This document shows, piece after piece, positions 11,092 to 22,690 of a DNA stretch of 64,000 nucleotides. Origin of the DNA: Aspidiotus rigidus (taxonomy: Eukaryota > Arthropoda > Insecta > Hemiptera > Diaspididae); contig JAVHKY010000003.1 of NCBI GenBank assembly GCA_035079385.1, positions 13,681,501-13,745,500 on the forward strand, read 5' to 3'. The position numbers were made by a program, and so were the translations under genes. Below the pieces are notes generated by a model. The model was not told the origin of the DNA. It saw only the letters and a program-made list of their open reading frames with translations, and searched no databases. Within the stretch, counting starts at the first letter, position 1; each line of letters begins with the position of its first letter.

Positions 11092-12639
11092 CTTACGTTA
11101 AATTTTTAGTACGATATCTTCATCTCTCTTTGAGAGTGTTCTGATAAATTCCAACCGAAGACGGACATAAGCGACAATAGAGGATTGACAGACAAAATGC
11201 AAGCAATACCATTCAGATAATGCAACAACCTAACACGTGTTCTATAAGATCGCACGTCTTTTCTCTTATACCTGCACCTGCGCTTTGCCTACTGCTTCTC
11301 ACTACTTCTATTCCCTCTCCTCTCTTACTTTCTAGGTTATAATGTTAGAACACGGCGAGTGATTAAGTATGTATGCATTAGTCGATTATCGGTATAGCTC
11401 AAAAACCAAATCCCTCAAAATTTTACCCTTAACTCTGCCGAGTATTTTCAAAATAGAACTCCTTGAACAATATTGAAGAATTTAATATTTCGTTTATTGC
11501 ATAGATCGATCGAGGAAATGAGAATTCGAAACCATACTTTCTTCAATTGAGTACTTTATTTTCGTGCTCTATCTTACGAGGACCTCTAACAATTCGGACA
11601 GCAGAATTTCCCGGAATGAAACATAAATATCGTCGATAACTTCACACAAACAAACCAATTCGAAACTGTATGAAATCTCCAATACGCGGTTCATAGCCTC
11701 TTGATGGTTTTCTACTATAAGCTCTTATTCCGTGTCAGAATTCGGTAGAATGTAATATTAAATACAATAACAAAATGAAATAGAAAGCGTCAGAGTAGAG
11801 GCGCGGATATAAATTCGAGACGGCTATCGCAAAAATATTGTCAATTGTGCACGACTGTACCTTGCCGCAATAAGATAACACGAAGTACTCCTGAGGCGAA
11901 ACGATGGAAGAAAAAGGAAAAAAAAAAAAGAAGTAAAGGAAGAATCTGAAACAAGTAAATGCGAGTAAGTCGGCGACTTGTTAGTAAACAAAAAATATTT
12001 TTCGCAACGTTACACGTGGGTATTTCTAAGCCAGAGTAAAAAATACTGCCATTTTATTTGGACAGAATGCGCCGACAAAAGACTTATCCGGCAGTTTTCA
12101 TTTTTCACGTACTCGCCCTTACTTATTTTTCTCGCTATATTCCTTTCTCGGCGCGACTTCGCTATCGCACAGCTTTCGGCTGAAAAAATTCAAATTCACC
12201 GATATACAATATAGTATCATCTATAGGTCTTTCTGGGATGAAATTTTAAAAAGCAGATGACCCACAAATACGAGATTCAAATTTTTCTTATCCTGTATCA
12301 CGCACACTAAAAAATAAATTATTTTGGGTTTTACGAGAATACGAGCTTATTCGCCCACTTGAACGCACCTCCCCACAATACTATTGCTACTAGTGGTACC
12401 TGATGAAATTTATTTTTCGTTTTATAACGCCTCTCGTAGGTCGAAAATACTATTTGTATCATCTCGAAATAGCTTCTACAAAGTTCGTACTTCGGCGATT
12501 GTATTGCGTGACATCTATTCTCTCAATTTTTAATATAAAGTAGAACACACGAACTCATCAGAAAGCATAAGTTTACTGCAGTCTTACACGGGTCGTAGAA
12601 TTACATAAATAAAATCTAAGCACATTCGATTAAAAACCA
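11092..12639 (-). other. Neuroligin intron, no gene seen
   Basis: AT-rich intronic sequence. Short open frames such as the one near 11,978-12,214 show nothing recognisable. No repeat structure beyond simple A/T tracts. Confidence 0.7.
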
Positions 12640-12990
12640 TCGGAGCTAATTGCAAATAGATTAAAAAAACAGAAGGAGGACACTCGCGCCATGACGTCGA
12701 TACATCGTAGTGACGAAGCCTCCCTGAGGAACACTGTTCGCACAATCAGAATGACGTCTAATTCACGCCAAAGTGGGACTTTGAATCTAAAATCATTTGA
12801 GATCAAGTGATCGGCAAAGGTAGAAATACCAAGCAGGTATGTACTCCTCAACCCTAACCTTTATTTGCTTACTAGTCTCGCCAATGTAGAGGACGAAGTA
12901 CATTTTGTAGATACCACTTTTCTCTCCCAGAAATCCCATCTTTGGTTCGTGTTTTGAGAAGACGCCTAAGAGTATTAGAATTTAAACAGG
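12640..12990 (-). pseudogene. Remnant of a Penelope-like element GIY-YIG endonuclease
   Basis: On the minus strand, 12,950-12,840 reads GFLGEKSGIYKMYF then VLYIGETSKQIKVRVEEY. This is the GIY-x-YIGET signature of the endonuclease at the C-terminus of Penelope-like retroelements. The next stretch, in the shifted frame, reads STFADHLISNDFRF, resembling the region that follows in these elements. The cysteines usually between GIY and YIG are lost and the frame is broken. It is smaller and more decayed than the element at 19.7-22.5 kb. Confidence 0.6.
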
Positions 12991-14273
12991 GAGGAAGACA
13001 AAGTGGCGAAGAGTGCAGATCAACTCGCGAGAAAATATTCCTGGGTAGAGCAACTGGATTTATTTGACTCTTCTGATACTTCGAATTCGTGAAAGAAAGA
13101 GGTGGTGAGATTGAGATATCTTTTGGAGGCTGTCGATAAGCCTAGACTCAGTGTAATTTTTGATAGAGGGGAAAGAAGGGTATTTTGGAATGTTACGATA
13201 TTTTTGTGCTAAATTTTTTGTTTTCTTCTTTCCCTCTTTCGCTAGATAAAGCTCTTTATTGTAATACAAGGTGAAGAGCAGAGAGAGTGTGAAAACACCT
13301 TTTGAGTCCCATTACGTTGGCTAGTATAACGGAAGCTTAGACCTAGTATAAGCCTAGTATAAAGAGTCTAATATAAAAGTAGTTTACTGCATAGAACGAA
13401 GGGAGCTCTGCACGAACATGCACGCAAATTTTGGAACTATCCCAAGAGTGGAAGAATTTAAACAACTTTTCCCAGTCCCCAAGGTCATCCGCACGCACGC
13501 AAGATTTTGGAATTTAGGTAAAGGTCAGAAGCAAAAATACGTATTAAACAAGTCAATAATCGCATAATTCTTTATATCGTTCCTTTCACACAACTCTTAA
13601 TAGACTTAGTCACCAGCTGATGGCTGCACTTGCATTTAAGTGATACGTTTTTGGTGGAGAATGGCGTCATCAAGGTGCAAAAAAGTGATGAATGCAGCCA
13701 CCAGCAGCACACTTGATCCTATAAGAGATGACGTCGCTTCATATCATCCGTCATCATGTCTTATGTAGCCTCTAATTATTTTGGGTCTCTTTCAATTTTG
13801 AAAAATTATATACAATCCACGATTCAGATTCCCAGAGACAATCCATGAATGTTTTCCCCTGTTAGCATCCAGCATAAATATGCAATATGATTAGCATTAC
13901 CGTGGCTGTCAATATCCTGTAAAAAATTCAAGAACAATGCGATGTTCACCTGCACACAGCGAGAGTTACTCCTACAAACTATCAATATAGAACTGTACCA
14001 TACTACGGGTGAATTAATGAATTAAACCTCATCTTGAAAAACTTGCACACGTATCCCTATAACGTCTTCACGAGGCTACCCTATTTTGGAAGCCGCAACC
14101 GGAGCAATTTGTTGTTCCACATGACTCCCTCACAGGGTGATTTGGTAGAAACAAGAGTCAACGAGAACAACAACAACAACAACGTAACGTTTAGCCATTG
14201 ATAATAAATGAAACGAACGATATTGTGCTGTACAAAATATTATAAGTAACTAGTGAAGCGCTAAAATACATAC
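12991..14273 (-). other. Right part of the neuroligin intron, decayed dispersed repeats
   Basis: Near 13,320-13,420 there is a run of CTAGTATA words with a TACTGCAT-like word, related to 410-520. Near 13,660-13,740 are CRE-like half sites, including TGACGTCG at 13,729-13,736. The two motif types co-occur here as they do near 400-1,000, suggesting an older copy of the same repeat. No coding sequence is supportable. Confidence 0.5.
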
Positions 14274-14423
14274 CGAGAACACCGAGACGATAATTAATAG
14301 TGACGACCAGTAAACCTCCGAAGCTGGCCAATACGGAGCCATCGTAAGGGTTTCCGCTGTTCCATTCGTAGGATTCCCCATGAACGAAAACCAACACTGG
14401 ATATTTTCGGTTCGTTTCACTGA
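14274..14423 (-). CDS. Nlg: Neuroligin, upstream internal exon of the esterase-like domain
   Basis: A 150-bp exon encoding SETNRKYPVLVFVHGESYEW, NSGNPYDGSVLASFGGLLVV and TINYRLGVLG. The HGESYEWNSGNPYDGSVLAS block is the well-conserved start of the neuroligin ectodomain core. It follows a TTTGTTCGCAG acceptor and is followed by a GTATGT donor. Both ends are phase 1, and the split Gly codon is completed exactly by the exon at 2,322, giving GVLG-FLNTN. Upstream exons (signal peptide and first hydrolase strands) were not found to the right and may be distant. Function: synaptic adhesion, minus-strand gene. Confidence 0.9.
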
Positions 14424-17400
14424 CTGCGAACAAACAAATAGATACACATATATACTTCAAGCTATAGTAATTCAAATCTCGTAAAATCTGCCGGATATAT
14501 ATGGAAATAAATAATTTAAACCAATACGGTCGCGGTTCATCTTACGCGGAAATACGGGCGAAACCACTTGTTCGCTTAAAAATTGATATTAGAGGGTAGC
14601 CTATGTTTCAACCTCAACGTACGCACGACATAGAAGGGAAGTAACTCTCATCGTACCTACGTAATTGTCATAAGTTCAACGTGATTAAAATACGAATTCG
14701 GGACATTTTCAACTACGTTCCTGTATTGCAATGCTGAGGCATTCTTCGGCAAAGGTGAAAGTGAATTTAATTTTACTTCTATTAAAAATCAAAGTACACT
14801 CTTGAGGAAGAGAATCGATTCACATAATGCGCAGGAAATTGAATTAAAATACAACAGACGAAGAGAGATCTTTTATCAAAAACTACCATTCGACTCTGAA
14901 TTAATCATCAAAGAAATTCCTACAAGCACAAAAAATTCTGTTGCTTTAATTCCGGACGTTTTTTCCCCTCTCTTTCTCACTCTCTTTTGCTTTCCTATGT
15001 AGAGAATCTGTTTCCTCTCGTTGTTGATTTTTCTATTTTTTTTTTTTTTTTTTTCTTTTTCTTTTTCCCCTATTATTATTATTTTGATTTTTGTTCTGTA
15101 TAACGTTCTGAAACATAACGTGTTCAAGAGTCACTTTATTTTTATTATTTTCTTTCTTTCCTTGATGACACGAACAAATCACGACCATTCTGGATGATTA
15201 AAATTTCGTTTCTTTTTCGACTCGTTACAATAGGAAATTGAGACAGTCGACGAATCTAGAATTTGAGAAGGTATATGTTTGATTGAACATATTGTTTGTG
15301 CCGTCATCTTCTCTTCAAATACATTTTGAGGTGAATACACAGAAATAAATTTGTCCTGAATACAGGCAACAAACGATCTGAAAAATTGTAATAAAAGAAA
15401 TAGTCACTTTCTTCTCGTAGTATTTCTAAAATATAATTATTAAAATGAATTCGACTCGCTCAGCTATTAATTCACATTTATTTATATCGAGGAAAAAACT
15501 AATCATATCAATAACTACGTGGGTTGTTTAGCTTGAAAAATTTCGAAAATTTTAACTCTGCTCTGGACATAATTAATTTATCGATTTGAAAATCGCAATA
15601 AAATTTCACTTATATTCCGCTTTATAAAATTTTATAGCATTTCGTAGACAATTATAGCACCAAATTTTTCAAGTGCAGTCGTACTCGTATTTTAAACCTC
15701 CGAAATATGGGGAAAATTAATGCGAGTTGTCGTATTTTAAGAGATGCCCTCAACAAAATGTTTGGATGAACTCTCATTTTTTTGCAAAAATTATATTCAA
15801 GCAGAAAACCTATTACAGTACTTTCATAAAACTATTTTCTACAAAGGACATACTAACCTAATTTTGACTTAATCTAGAGACTTAAAAACTTTTGGCTGCT
15901 GAACCTTCATAGAGGTGAGATTTTTACCACTGAGGCATATGAATGAAGAGAGAGACTTACGAGAATTTCAAAATTCAACAGCTCCCGTATCTTAACCTCC
16001 CTATACCCTTGAAAAAAAAAAAAAAGCCTTGGCAGAACCAAATGAATAAAAGATATGAAGACCAGCAAGAGGTGAAGATATTTTTTACGTTGTTGATGGA
16101 ATCTCGTGAGATTTCTGTGATGGTATTTGTATACTGACAGGGCTTCAAGTATGACGGGTACTTCGAAGAGATTCGTAACATTGGCGAAAGACAAAGATCC
16201 ACTCATCTCAGACACACTTTTTCCTCCACAAAAAGGTATTCATGACAAAAACTATGAGCGGTGATTTTAAAGTGACCTTGAACGATGTTTTGTTCGTGGT
16301 AAACTACATAAAAGTAAATCCACTGAAAAGTCAAAATAAAAGTCGATGGGTTCTCCTCCTTATAGCCCATAACACTGTACTTAATGAAGGTAGATAATTG
16401 GATACCGAGAATAAACTAGCACAGCCTTGTATACTTTAGCCCCTCCAAGCCCCATCCCTCCTCTGGCCTAAGCACTCATTGGCTTCTTAACCAAGCATAA
16501 AATAATAATACCTAGGCCTACCACATTTTAGATTTTCCTGCGCACGCAAATCTGGAATAACACTGAAGTTGAGGTCGAAATTTTTCAAAGTCCGAAGGTC
16601 AGGTGTGCCCGCACACACGTATGTAAATTTGGAAATTAGGAAGTATAACTTAGGGCAAAAACATGGAATATATAAATAAAAACAGAAATACAGATGAAGC
16701 GGTGAAAAATTGATCGCATTGATGATTTCATACCAAATTGTATGACACGATTATGTTGTTGTAAGATACATCAGGATCCAACTTTTTGTACAGTTCGTAT
16801 TTTATACTCCTTCATCTTTTTCGTAAGGAGTAAATTTATTGAAACAATTAAAAATCTTCCATTTCATCAGAAAAACCACAATATAGGCTTTGCGTTTCAA
16901 TTCGTTCTGATTAACGAGGCTTTAGTTACAGCATTACATTTTAGAGAGTTATGTTCCCTCGAATACGAATGTGCGGAAAGAGAAAAGTGTTTATTAGAAA
17001 TTTCAACGAAAATTAATGCACACTAAACTTATAGCTATCCTGTAAAACCGCAGACGGTCCTTCTAGAGAATAGAAAGGAGCTGAGTAACAAAAGTTTGAA
17101 ACTTTTTCCTAGGTTTTCGCAACAAAAAGTAAGCTACTCATCTTCGCGTCTGGAACTACTATTCTCTGTAGGACGTCTCTGTAGAGAGAACGAGACCAAA
17201 TGTAAAATTTTCCTTTATAGTTCTTTTGCGCGAATACGAACAGAGCTGATGAAATTTCCCGCAAAATAATCAACCACCGTTTCGCGTAGTACTTTTTCAA
17301 AACTGGCGATTACCAACCATTCATTACACGAATTCGATGGAAACAAGACCAAATAATAATATCCTTCACTCACCCCACTGAAAACTTCTTTGAACTTTTC

Positions 17401-18512
17401 TACAGTTATCTTTCTTCTTTTTCTAGTATCAGGTTAACGCTTAAAATGACATTTTTCGCGGAATATTAGTTTATTTTCCGACTTGTCGCACACGAAAATA
17501 AACCAAAATTATTTCTAACATACAACCGAGAAAATTCGAAAGTATACAAAACGAAAGAAAACCGTATAATATATATACGTACGTACACGCATCGAAAAAA
17601 TATAGTTATAAAGGAAAAGCAAACGCGGGGACCATATTTCAAAAGTACTTCTTCTTGACCGAACATTAAAAAATTTTAACTGGGTTGTAGCCAATTTCGT
17701 CGCAAGAACTAGATCGGTTCTTTTATTCTGGTACAAGCCAAAAATTCAAAACTACTTCCTGCTGTATTCTTTACGTCTTCTACCGAAGTTACAGGATTCT
17801 TTTTCCACCATCATAATCTCAGTCTTTTTTGCTAGATGGTGAACTCTATTGATACTTAAAATACTTGTTGTGAACACTTTTGGCTTTGTACTTTCGCCTC
17901 TAAACTGAAAAAGTTTTCTAATAGGGTGTTCGCAGATTCTTCTGAAACAGCATAAAATTATAACATTTTGAAGAAAAATATTCTGAAGAGGGGAAAAAAA
18001 TCTGAAGATGATTGTTAAAAGTCGGTATAAATGGAAATTTTTTATAGATTACGGTATGTCAAAAAAAAAAAAAAAAAAAAACCATTCAATATGGAGCCAT
18101 ATTTCATCAGCGTAGACATTCATAAATGGTGCAATGCATATTGCGTTGGTTCCACGACTCCCAATAAGTAGATTATGATGACGTGCGTGCATATGTACCT
18201 AAAAATTATTGCGAAAACTTGAAGAGATTTGCTAGATTATTAATTGACTAAAGAATGAAATCCGCCGAAATCGAGCAAAATTGCGTTATTAAATCGTCGT
18301 ACAAATATAAACAATGCAAATTAGTTTATAAGAAGGAAATCAGCATTATTACTTAGGCTAAAGTTAATGAACCGTAAAAGGAAGAGTATTTCTAGAAAAA
18401 TTCATATCTTATCAGTTACTAAACTTGAATATTGGCATAGTGTTTTTAATGATCTTCAACTATAGATTTGTGAAACTTGTATAGTATTCCGCGCAACATT
18501 TGGCCCGAGAGA
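14424..18512. other. Neuroligin 5' intron or upstream region, no gene seen
   Basis: AT-rich sequence with a poly-T tract near 15,040-15,065, an A-run near 16,011-16,024 and a long poly-A (about 21) at 18,061-18,082. Segments near 16,540-16,640 resemble 13,420-13,510 (words such as CGCACGCAAATTTTGG), a decayed dispersed repeat. None of the short frames has a recognisable domain. Confidence 0.6.
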
Positions 18513-18640
18513 GGTATTCCCAATTATTATGTAATAAGAGATAGGTGAAGCATGGCCTTAAATGCATCATGAATTTCGAACATTTAGATTTAGTTTCCTG
18601 GAAAGGATGAAATTATCATTTTAACTCAGGAATTATGAAC
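18513..18640 (+). repeat. Direct repeat flanking the nested transposon, left copy
   Basis: About 130 bp, starting at GTATTCCCAATTA and containing GCCTTAAATGCAT and AACTCAGGAATT. It recurs at about 24,162-24,291 in the same orientation with moderate divergence. The pair brackets the Jockey/Penelope/SINE nest. It could be an old tandem duplication or ends of a larger element. Confidence 0.55.
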
Positions 18641-19339
18641 ACCGTCTTGAAACCCTAAATCTCCCTCCACCACACAGTCATAGTATCACAGCCCGCCTAG
18701 GCGCAACTTATCCCGCACTTATGTCGAGCAATATCTGCAAGCCACCAAATCCAGCTAAATTTAAGACAGCATACCTTTGCTACTGTCACAGATGACCGTC
18801 TAAAAAGTAGTTGAAAGTCTTGCGCAGCACCTTAGTAAAGTAGTTGAACCTATGGATCAAATATTAACTTACGTAGTTAATGTAACGACCAAGAAGCCAT
18901 GATGGCGCGCCCTATCCAACCTTCAAACGACAAAAATATTAACATGGATTACTAATGATCTTCTAGCGCGCAAAACAAAGCAAACCACAACAATTGACAT
19001 ACCGCACTGATTTCTGAATCTCGAAATAAGAATGCAATCATCCCAACGACGCGACGCAGCGTATGGTCGAGCAGCTCCTTATGTACCCAACAACATTCTA
19101 CATCATGAAACTGGCTCCTTAATTCAAACAGCAGGCATTACCACCCGATTACACTGCGGTACTGAACTCCCCATTGCCCCAGTCTACCTTGCACTACCAC
19201 CATTAAAAGTTGTAACCTCTGGCAATCTATTGATACCATCAACACATCATGCCTTATTAGAATATTTACTTATTGCGAACCGCACAAAGTTTAAGACTTT
19301 AATACTTTAAAAGTACCACGTATGGTACAAAGAGGTCAA

Positions 19340-19738
19340 AAATATGACCAGTAGAAAACATTCGTCAAGCCATGACCAAGTCTCGGCTCGCATATTGCAA
19401 GAGCTATCTCGCAAAGAACTAGTAATGCTAATTTATTTGTACACTAAGATTCCGATATGTTCCCAAATTGGGGATACTGGTCAAGATAACAGTGATAGCA
19501 AAACCAGATGAATTTCCGGAGGAACCCAGTTCATTCCGACCCACAAGTAAATCGAGTCGGTACGACTACAAGGCAGGCCCTTGAGGAGAAAAATTAGAAA
19601 TTGGTCAAGCTTTTGATAAGAGTTTAAACACCAGAATTCGTGCACATAATTAGTCGAAATTTTTCTGTACAGCACGTGCAGATTGTAACGTCCCACCTCA
19701 AAAATAGAGCATTCTATAGCCATGGAGAAGCTAACTTC
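19340..19738 (+). pseudogene. Jockey reverse transcriptase, N-terminal part
   Basis: Fragments in at least two frames cover RT fingers and part of the palm: ARILQELSRKEL, IAKPDEFPEEPSSFRPTS and SHLKNRAFYSHGEANF. The last motif normally lies just before the GVPQGSVLGP block, which here is found 2.7 kb downstream. Stops and frameshifts show an inactive relic. Confidence 0.7.
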
Positions 19739-19769
19739 CCGGACCAGAAGCCCGGACCAAAATTGGGAA

Positions 19770-20770
19770 AGTGATGTTGGGCATCGAGGAGAATATGAGC
19801 CAAACCATTGACAGAACGCAAGTAATGACGAGGAAGATCACAAATCTACAAAAAAAGATCCGACAGAACAACCTGATATTGACGAAGGCAAAAGGGTAGT
19901 GGTAATGGAGAAGGAGGACTACACCCAAAAAGTGAAGTCGTACATCGCAGTGAATGGATACCAAAAGCTGACACAAAACCCAACACAGAAATACTAAGAT
20001 GACCTGAAAGCTGTGTTGAAACGGAACAATGAACCCGGCAAGGGAAGGACGCTTGGGATGAACCCGGTTGCACCACAACTCAAGGGGCTTGTAAAACTTC
20101 ACAAAACAAGCCGTCCGATGAGACCCCAGGTCAACAGCATTCAATCACCATGCTACAAGATAGCGAAGATCGTAGCCACATTCCTGAAAGAAAACTAGCA
20201 GTTTGCAACCAGACGAAGCATCAGAAACAACGGAAAGCTGATTGAGCGCCTGAACAAGTTGGAAATCAAGAGTAACGACAAGCTGGTATCCTTTGATGTA
20301 GCAAATATGTTTGGTACCATACCAAAGGAGGAAATTCTCACCCTGTTCAAAAACAACAGATACTATGGGAACCCCGATGGGTCGAAGTACGCCAACATAG
20401 TGGAAGAAATCATGAGCCAGAACTAATACCGCTTCAATAACAGGATCTACTGTCAGGAAAAGGGACTTGCGATGGGATCACCGCTGTCACCAATACTGAC
20501 GAAGATATTCATGAATGATATGGAAAACAAGATATTGAAGGGCATCAGCAAGTTCAGAAACTCGATCAAACACTGGGCCAGATAAGTAGATGATATCCTG
20601 ATTGTGTGGTCAGGCACTGATAGACAGGTGGACCTATTCCTTTCGGAAATGAACGCGATGAATGAGAGCATCAAATTCACAGTGGAAAAAGGCAATGAAA
20701 CCATCGACTATTTGACCTTACATTCACACTGGAGAACAACAGGATACAATACAAAATCTATAGGAAGCCG
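19770..20770 (+). pseudogene. Penelope-like reverse transcriptase with several stops
   Basis: Recognisable order of Penelope RT blocks: VVVMEKEDYTQKVKSYI, then LKGLVKLHKTSRPMRPQVNS and IQSPCYKIAKIVATFLKE, VSFDVANMFGTIPKEEIL, YCQEKGLAMGSPLSPILTKI, and VDDILIVWSG carrying the catalytic aspartates. In-frame stops fall after ATFLKEN, after MSQN, and where the tyrosine of YVDD would be (WAR-stop-VDD). The polymerase is therefore dead. Confidence 0.82.
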
Positions 20771-20981
20771 ACTATAAAGACACCACCATCCCAAATGACT
20801 CCTGCCACCTCCACAGGCACAAGTTAGCGGCAATCCAGAAGTACTGCTATAGAGCATTTTCAGTCCTCAAGAACAACGAAGAGAAGAGGAAAGAGACCGT
20901 GATAGTAAAGGACGTTGTAGAAGCCAATGGTTTCTATAGAGGTATGGTGGATGGAGTCTTTGGGAAAATGGAAACAAAGAA

Positions 20982-21197
20982 CAGGCGCGGATCCAGACGA
21001 TCACTTTGGGAGGGGAAACAGTCCAAAAAAAGTTTAAAGGATTTTTTTTTTTTTTTTTTTTTTACATTTTCTTCGATATTACAAATTTTTTGTTGTTTTT
21101 TTGGTTTTTTTGGTGATTTTTTTTTTTTTTTTTTTTTTTGGGGGGGGGAGGAGGGAATTTTCCTTATTCCCCCCCCCCCCCCATGGATCCGCGCCTG
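20982..21197. mobile_element. 216-bp TIR element with homopolymer core
   Basis: CAGGCGCGGATCCA at 20,982-20,995 is the exact reverse complement of TGGATCCGCGCCTG at 21,184-21,197. The interior is mostly long T, G and C runs (T about 22 twice, G about 10, C about 14). The adjacent 9-mers AACAAAGAA and AAGAAAGAA match at 8 of 9 positions and may be a target-site duplication. It sits inside the Penelope coding region and interrupts it. A non-autonomous DNA transposon is the best reading; the superfamily is not determined. Confidence 0.7.
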
Positions 21198-21384
21198 AAG
21201 AAAGAAGGGAACCCATGATGGTATAGTGAGAAAGTACTCCGGATCGATACCATGTATAGGAAAGTACACAAACAAGGTGATAAAGGCGTTCAATGGCTAC
21301 GATGTGAATGTCGGTATCCAGAATAACCAACCCATGGTGAAGAGAATCAGCAATGACCAGACGGAAGAAAAGGACAAGGAAAGC

Positions 21385-21734
21385 TTGAGCGGAGTGTACA
21401 AGCTCAGTTGTGAGCACTGCGAGGGCATACATCGGTGAGACTGGAAGAAAGTTCGAGATCAGGAAAAAGGAGCACAAAAAGTCGAGGGAGAAAGAAGATG
21501 GCAAGTCACTGTTTGGTAAACACTGCAACAGAGAATACCAGAATGGAGAGGGAATATTTGAAGTCATACATATGTAGAGAATCGGACAAAGAGAAGAAAA
21601 CTCTGGGACAAATAGAGGATGCAAAAGCAACGAGGAAGAAGGCCTGTCTCTTGAACAATGTAATCACGTTTGATTGGGAAAAGTTATTCGGCTTGGTGAT
21701 TAGACGAGAGAAGAAAAACAGAACCAACCAATAA
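21385..21734 (+). pseudogene. Penelope-like GIY-YIG endonuclease domain, frameshifted
   Basis: Reads SGVYKLSCEHCEGIHR, then after a frame change GETGRKFEIRKKEHKKS and later FDWEKLFGLVIRREKKNR. This matches the GVYKxxCxxC and YIGETGR signatures of the endonuclease fused to Penelope RTs. The YIG tripeptide is damaged (IHR followed by a shift). No function expected. Confidence 0.78.
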
Positions 21735-21963
21735 GATGGTAGAAAACCAGGTAGCCAATAGAAACGCAGCATTTAGGCCAATAGAGTGAACCAATTACTA
21801 AAAACCATGTTTCAGCCAATAAGAACACAATGTAAGTTTCTAACAGCGAACCAATAACAACACAGCATTACTATAGCCTATAAGATCGCAGTGTTATAGT
21901 ATAAAAACTCATATTTAAGACACAACTGATAATGGGATAATACCCGGAAGTACTCTTGTAAAA

Positions 21964-22425
21964 TAATAATAATATAATAATAACAGCCTCACTTACGCCA
22001 ATTTTGGCCAACGGCCTCGCACCACAATCTATGAATTTCTGTGGTGCGGTGTATTAGGACTACGCTTCCCACGGTGCCCTAGTCCGGCTTGGGAAGGTGA
22101 CGAAATGCTGCGTTATTATTACACACTCTTTATCTTATTATTTATTTACCTCGCATGTGCGTGAGATAGGGGTTGCTGGGTTAGCCGGGTCTATCGCAAA
22201 GGCCTGTTCGAGCGTTTAGATACCGCCGGTAATCCCCACTTCTAGATTATCCGACTCGTTGCTGATACAGGTTGATCGGCTCAGTGACGTTAACAGATAG
22301 CACGATGTTGGAAGTGATTGTTCGAGAAATAACCTGCTACTGTTAACGCTCGCTCGAAGCTGGTATCGAACCGCGGACCTTCAGGTTACAAGGCCGTGTT
22401 CGTACCGCTCCGCCACTGAGCCACA
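21964..22425 (-). mobile_element. tRNA-derived SINE with perfect 12-bp target-site duplication
   Basis: The minus strand begins with a pol III promoter: A box TGGCTCAGTGG (22,423-22,413) and B box GGTTCGATACC (22,372-22,362). A 3' body of about 370 bp follows and ends in an (ATT)n-type tail at 21,964-21,985. The element is flanked by ACTCTTGTAAAA at 21,952-21,963 and 22,426-22,437, a perfect target-site duplication within the Penelope 3' region. The tRNA-like part does not fold as a functional tRNA. Confidence 0.88.
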
Positions 22426-22477
22426 ACTCTTGTAAAAGCAACTAATAAAGTAGAATTGTACATTTGGAAAACTTTTT

Positions 22478-22690
22478 CAAACCCAAACCAATTACAGCAG
22501 GAGTACCACAGGGCAACGTACTTGGTCCATTATTGTAGTACGACCTGTACACCGCTCATATTCCGGTACAAATAAGTAACACCACACTTGCCACTTTTGC
22601 AGATGATACTGCAGCACTCTCACCACACGAAAATTACACCATCGCAACTAAAAGACTACAAGCAGCAGTTACCGAAATGGTCAACAGGGC
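22478..22690 (+). pseudogene. Jockey reverse transcriptase, palm remainder
   Basis: Reads KPKPITAGVPQGNVLGPLL, a stop, YDLYTAHIPVQISNTTLATF and ADDTAALSPHENYTIATKRL. GVPQGxVLGP and FADD are RT motifs 4 and 5 (catalytic) of Jockey LINEs. It continues the half ending at 19,738. Confidence 0.8.

Larger units (their letters stand above)
19739..22477 (+). mobile_element. Penelope-like retroelement (RT plus GIY-YIG), inactive, inserted in the Jockey LINE
   Basis: Plus-strand element with a Penelope-type RT (19,770-20,770) and a C-terminal GIY-YIG endonuclease (21,385-21,734). A 3' region follows with repeated CCAATA words (21,747-21,860) and a TATA-like GTATAAAAAC near 21,899, reminiscent of a promoter-containing terminal repeat. 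It carries two later insertions, a TIR element at 20,982-21,197 and a SINE at 21,964-22,425. After the SINE its sequence continues to about 22,470, where Jockey RT resumes. Exact ends are uncertain. Confidence 0.8.

Noticed and set aside
19481..20144. Minus-strand open frames opposite the Jockey and Penelope coding regions
   Set aside because: They are shadows of the plus-strand reverse transcriptases, which carry recognisable motifs.
22362..22423. Possible tRNA gene on the minus strand
   Set aside because: A and B boxes are good but T-arm and anticodon stems do not pair. It has a long 3' body with tail and a 12-bp target duplication, so it is a SINE head.
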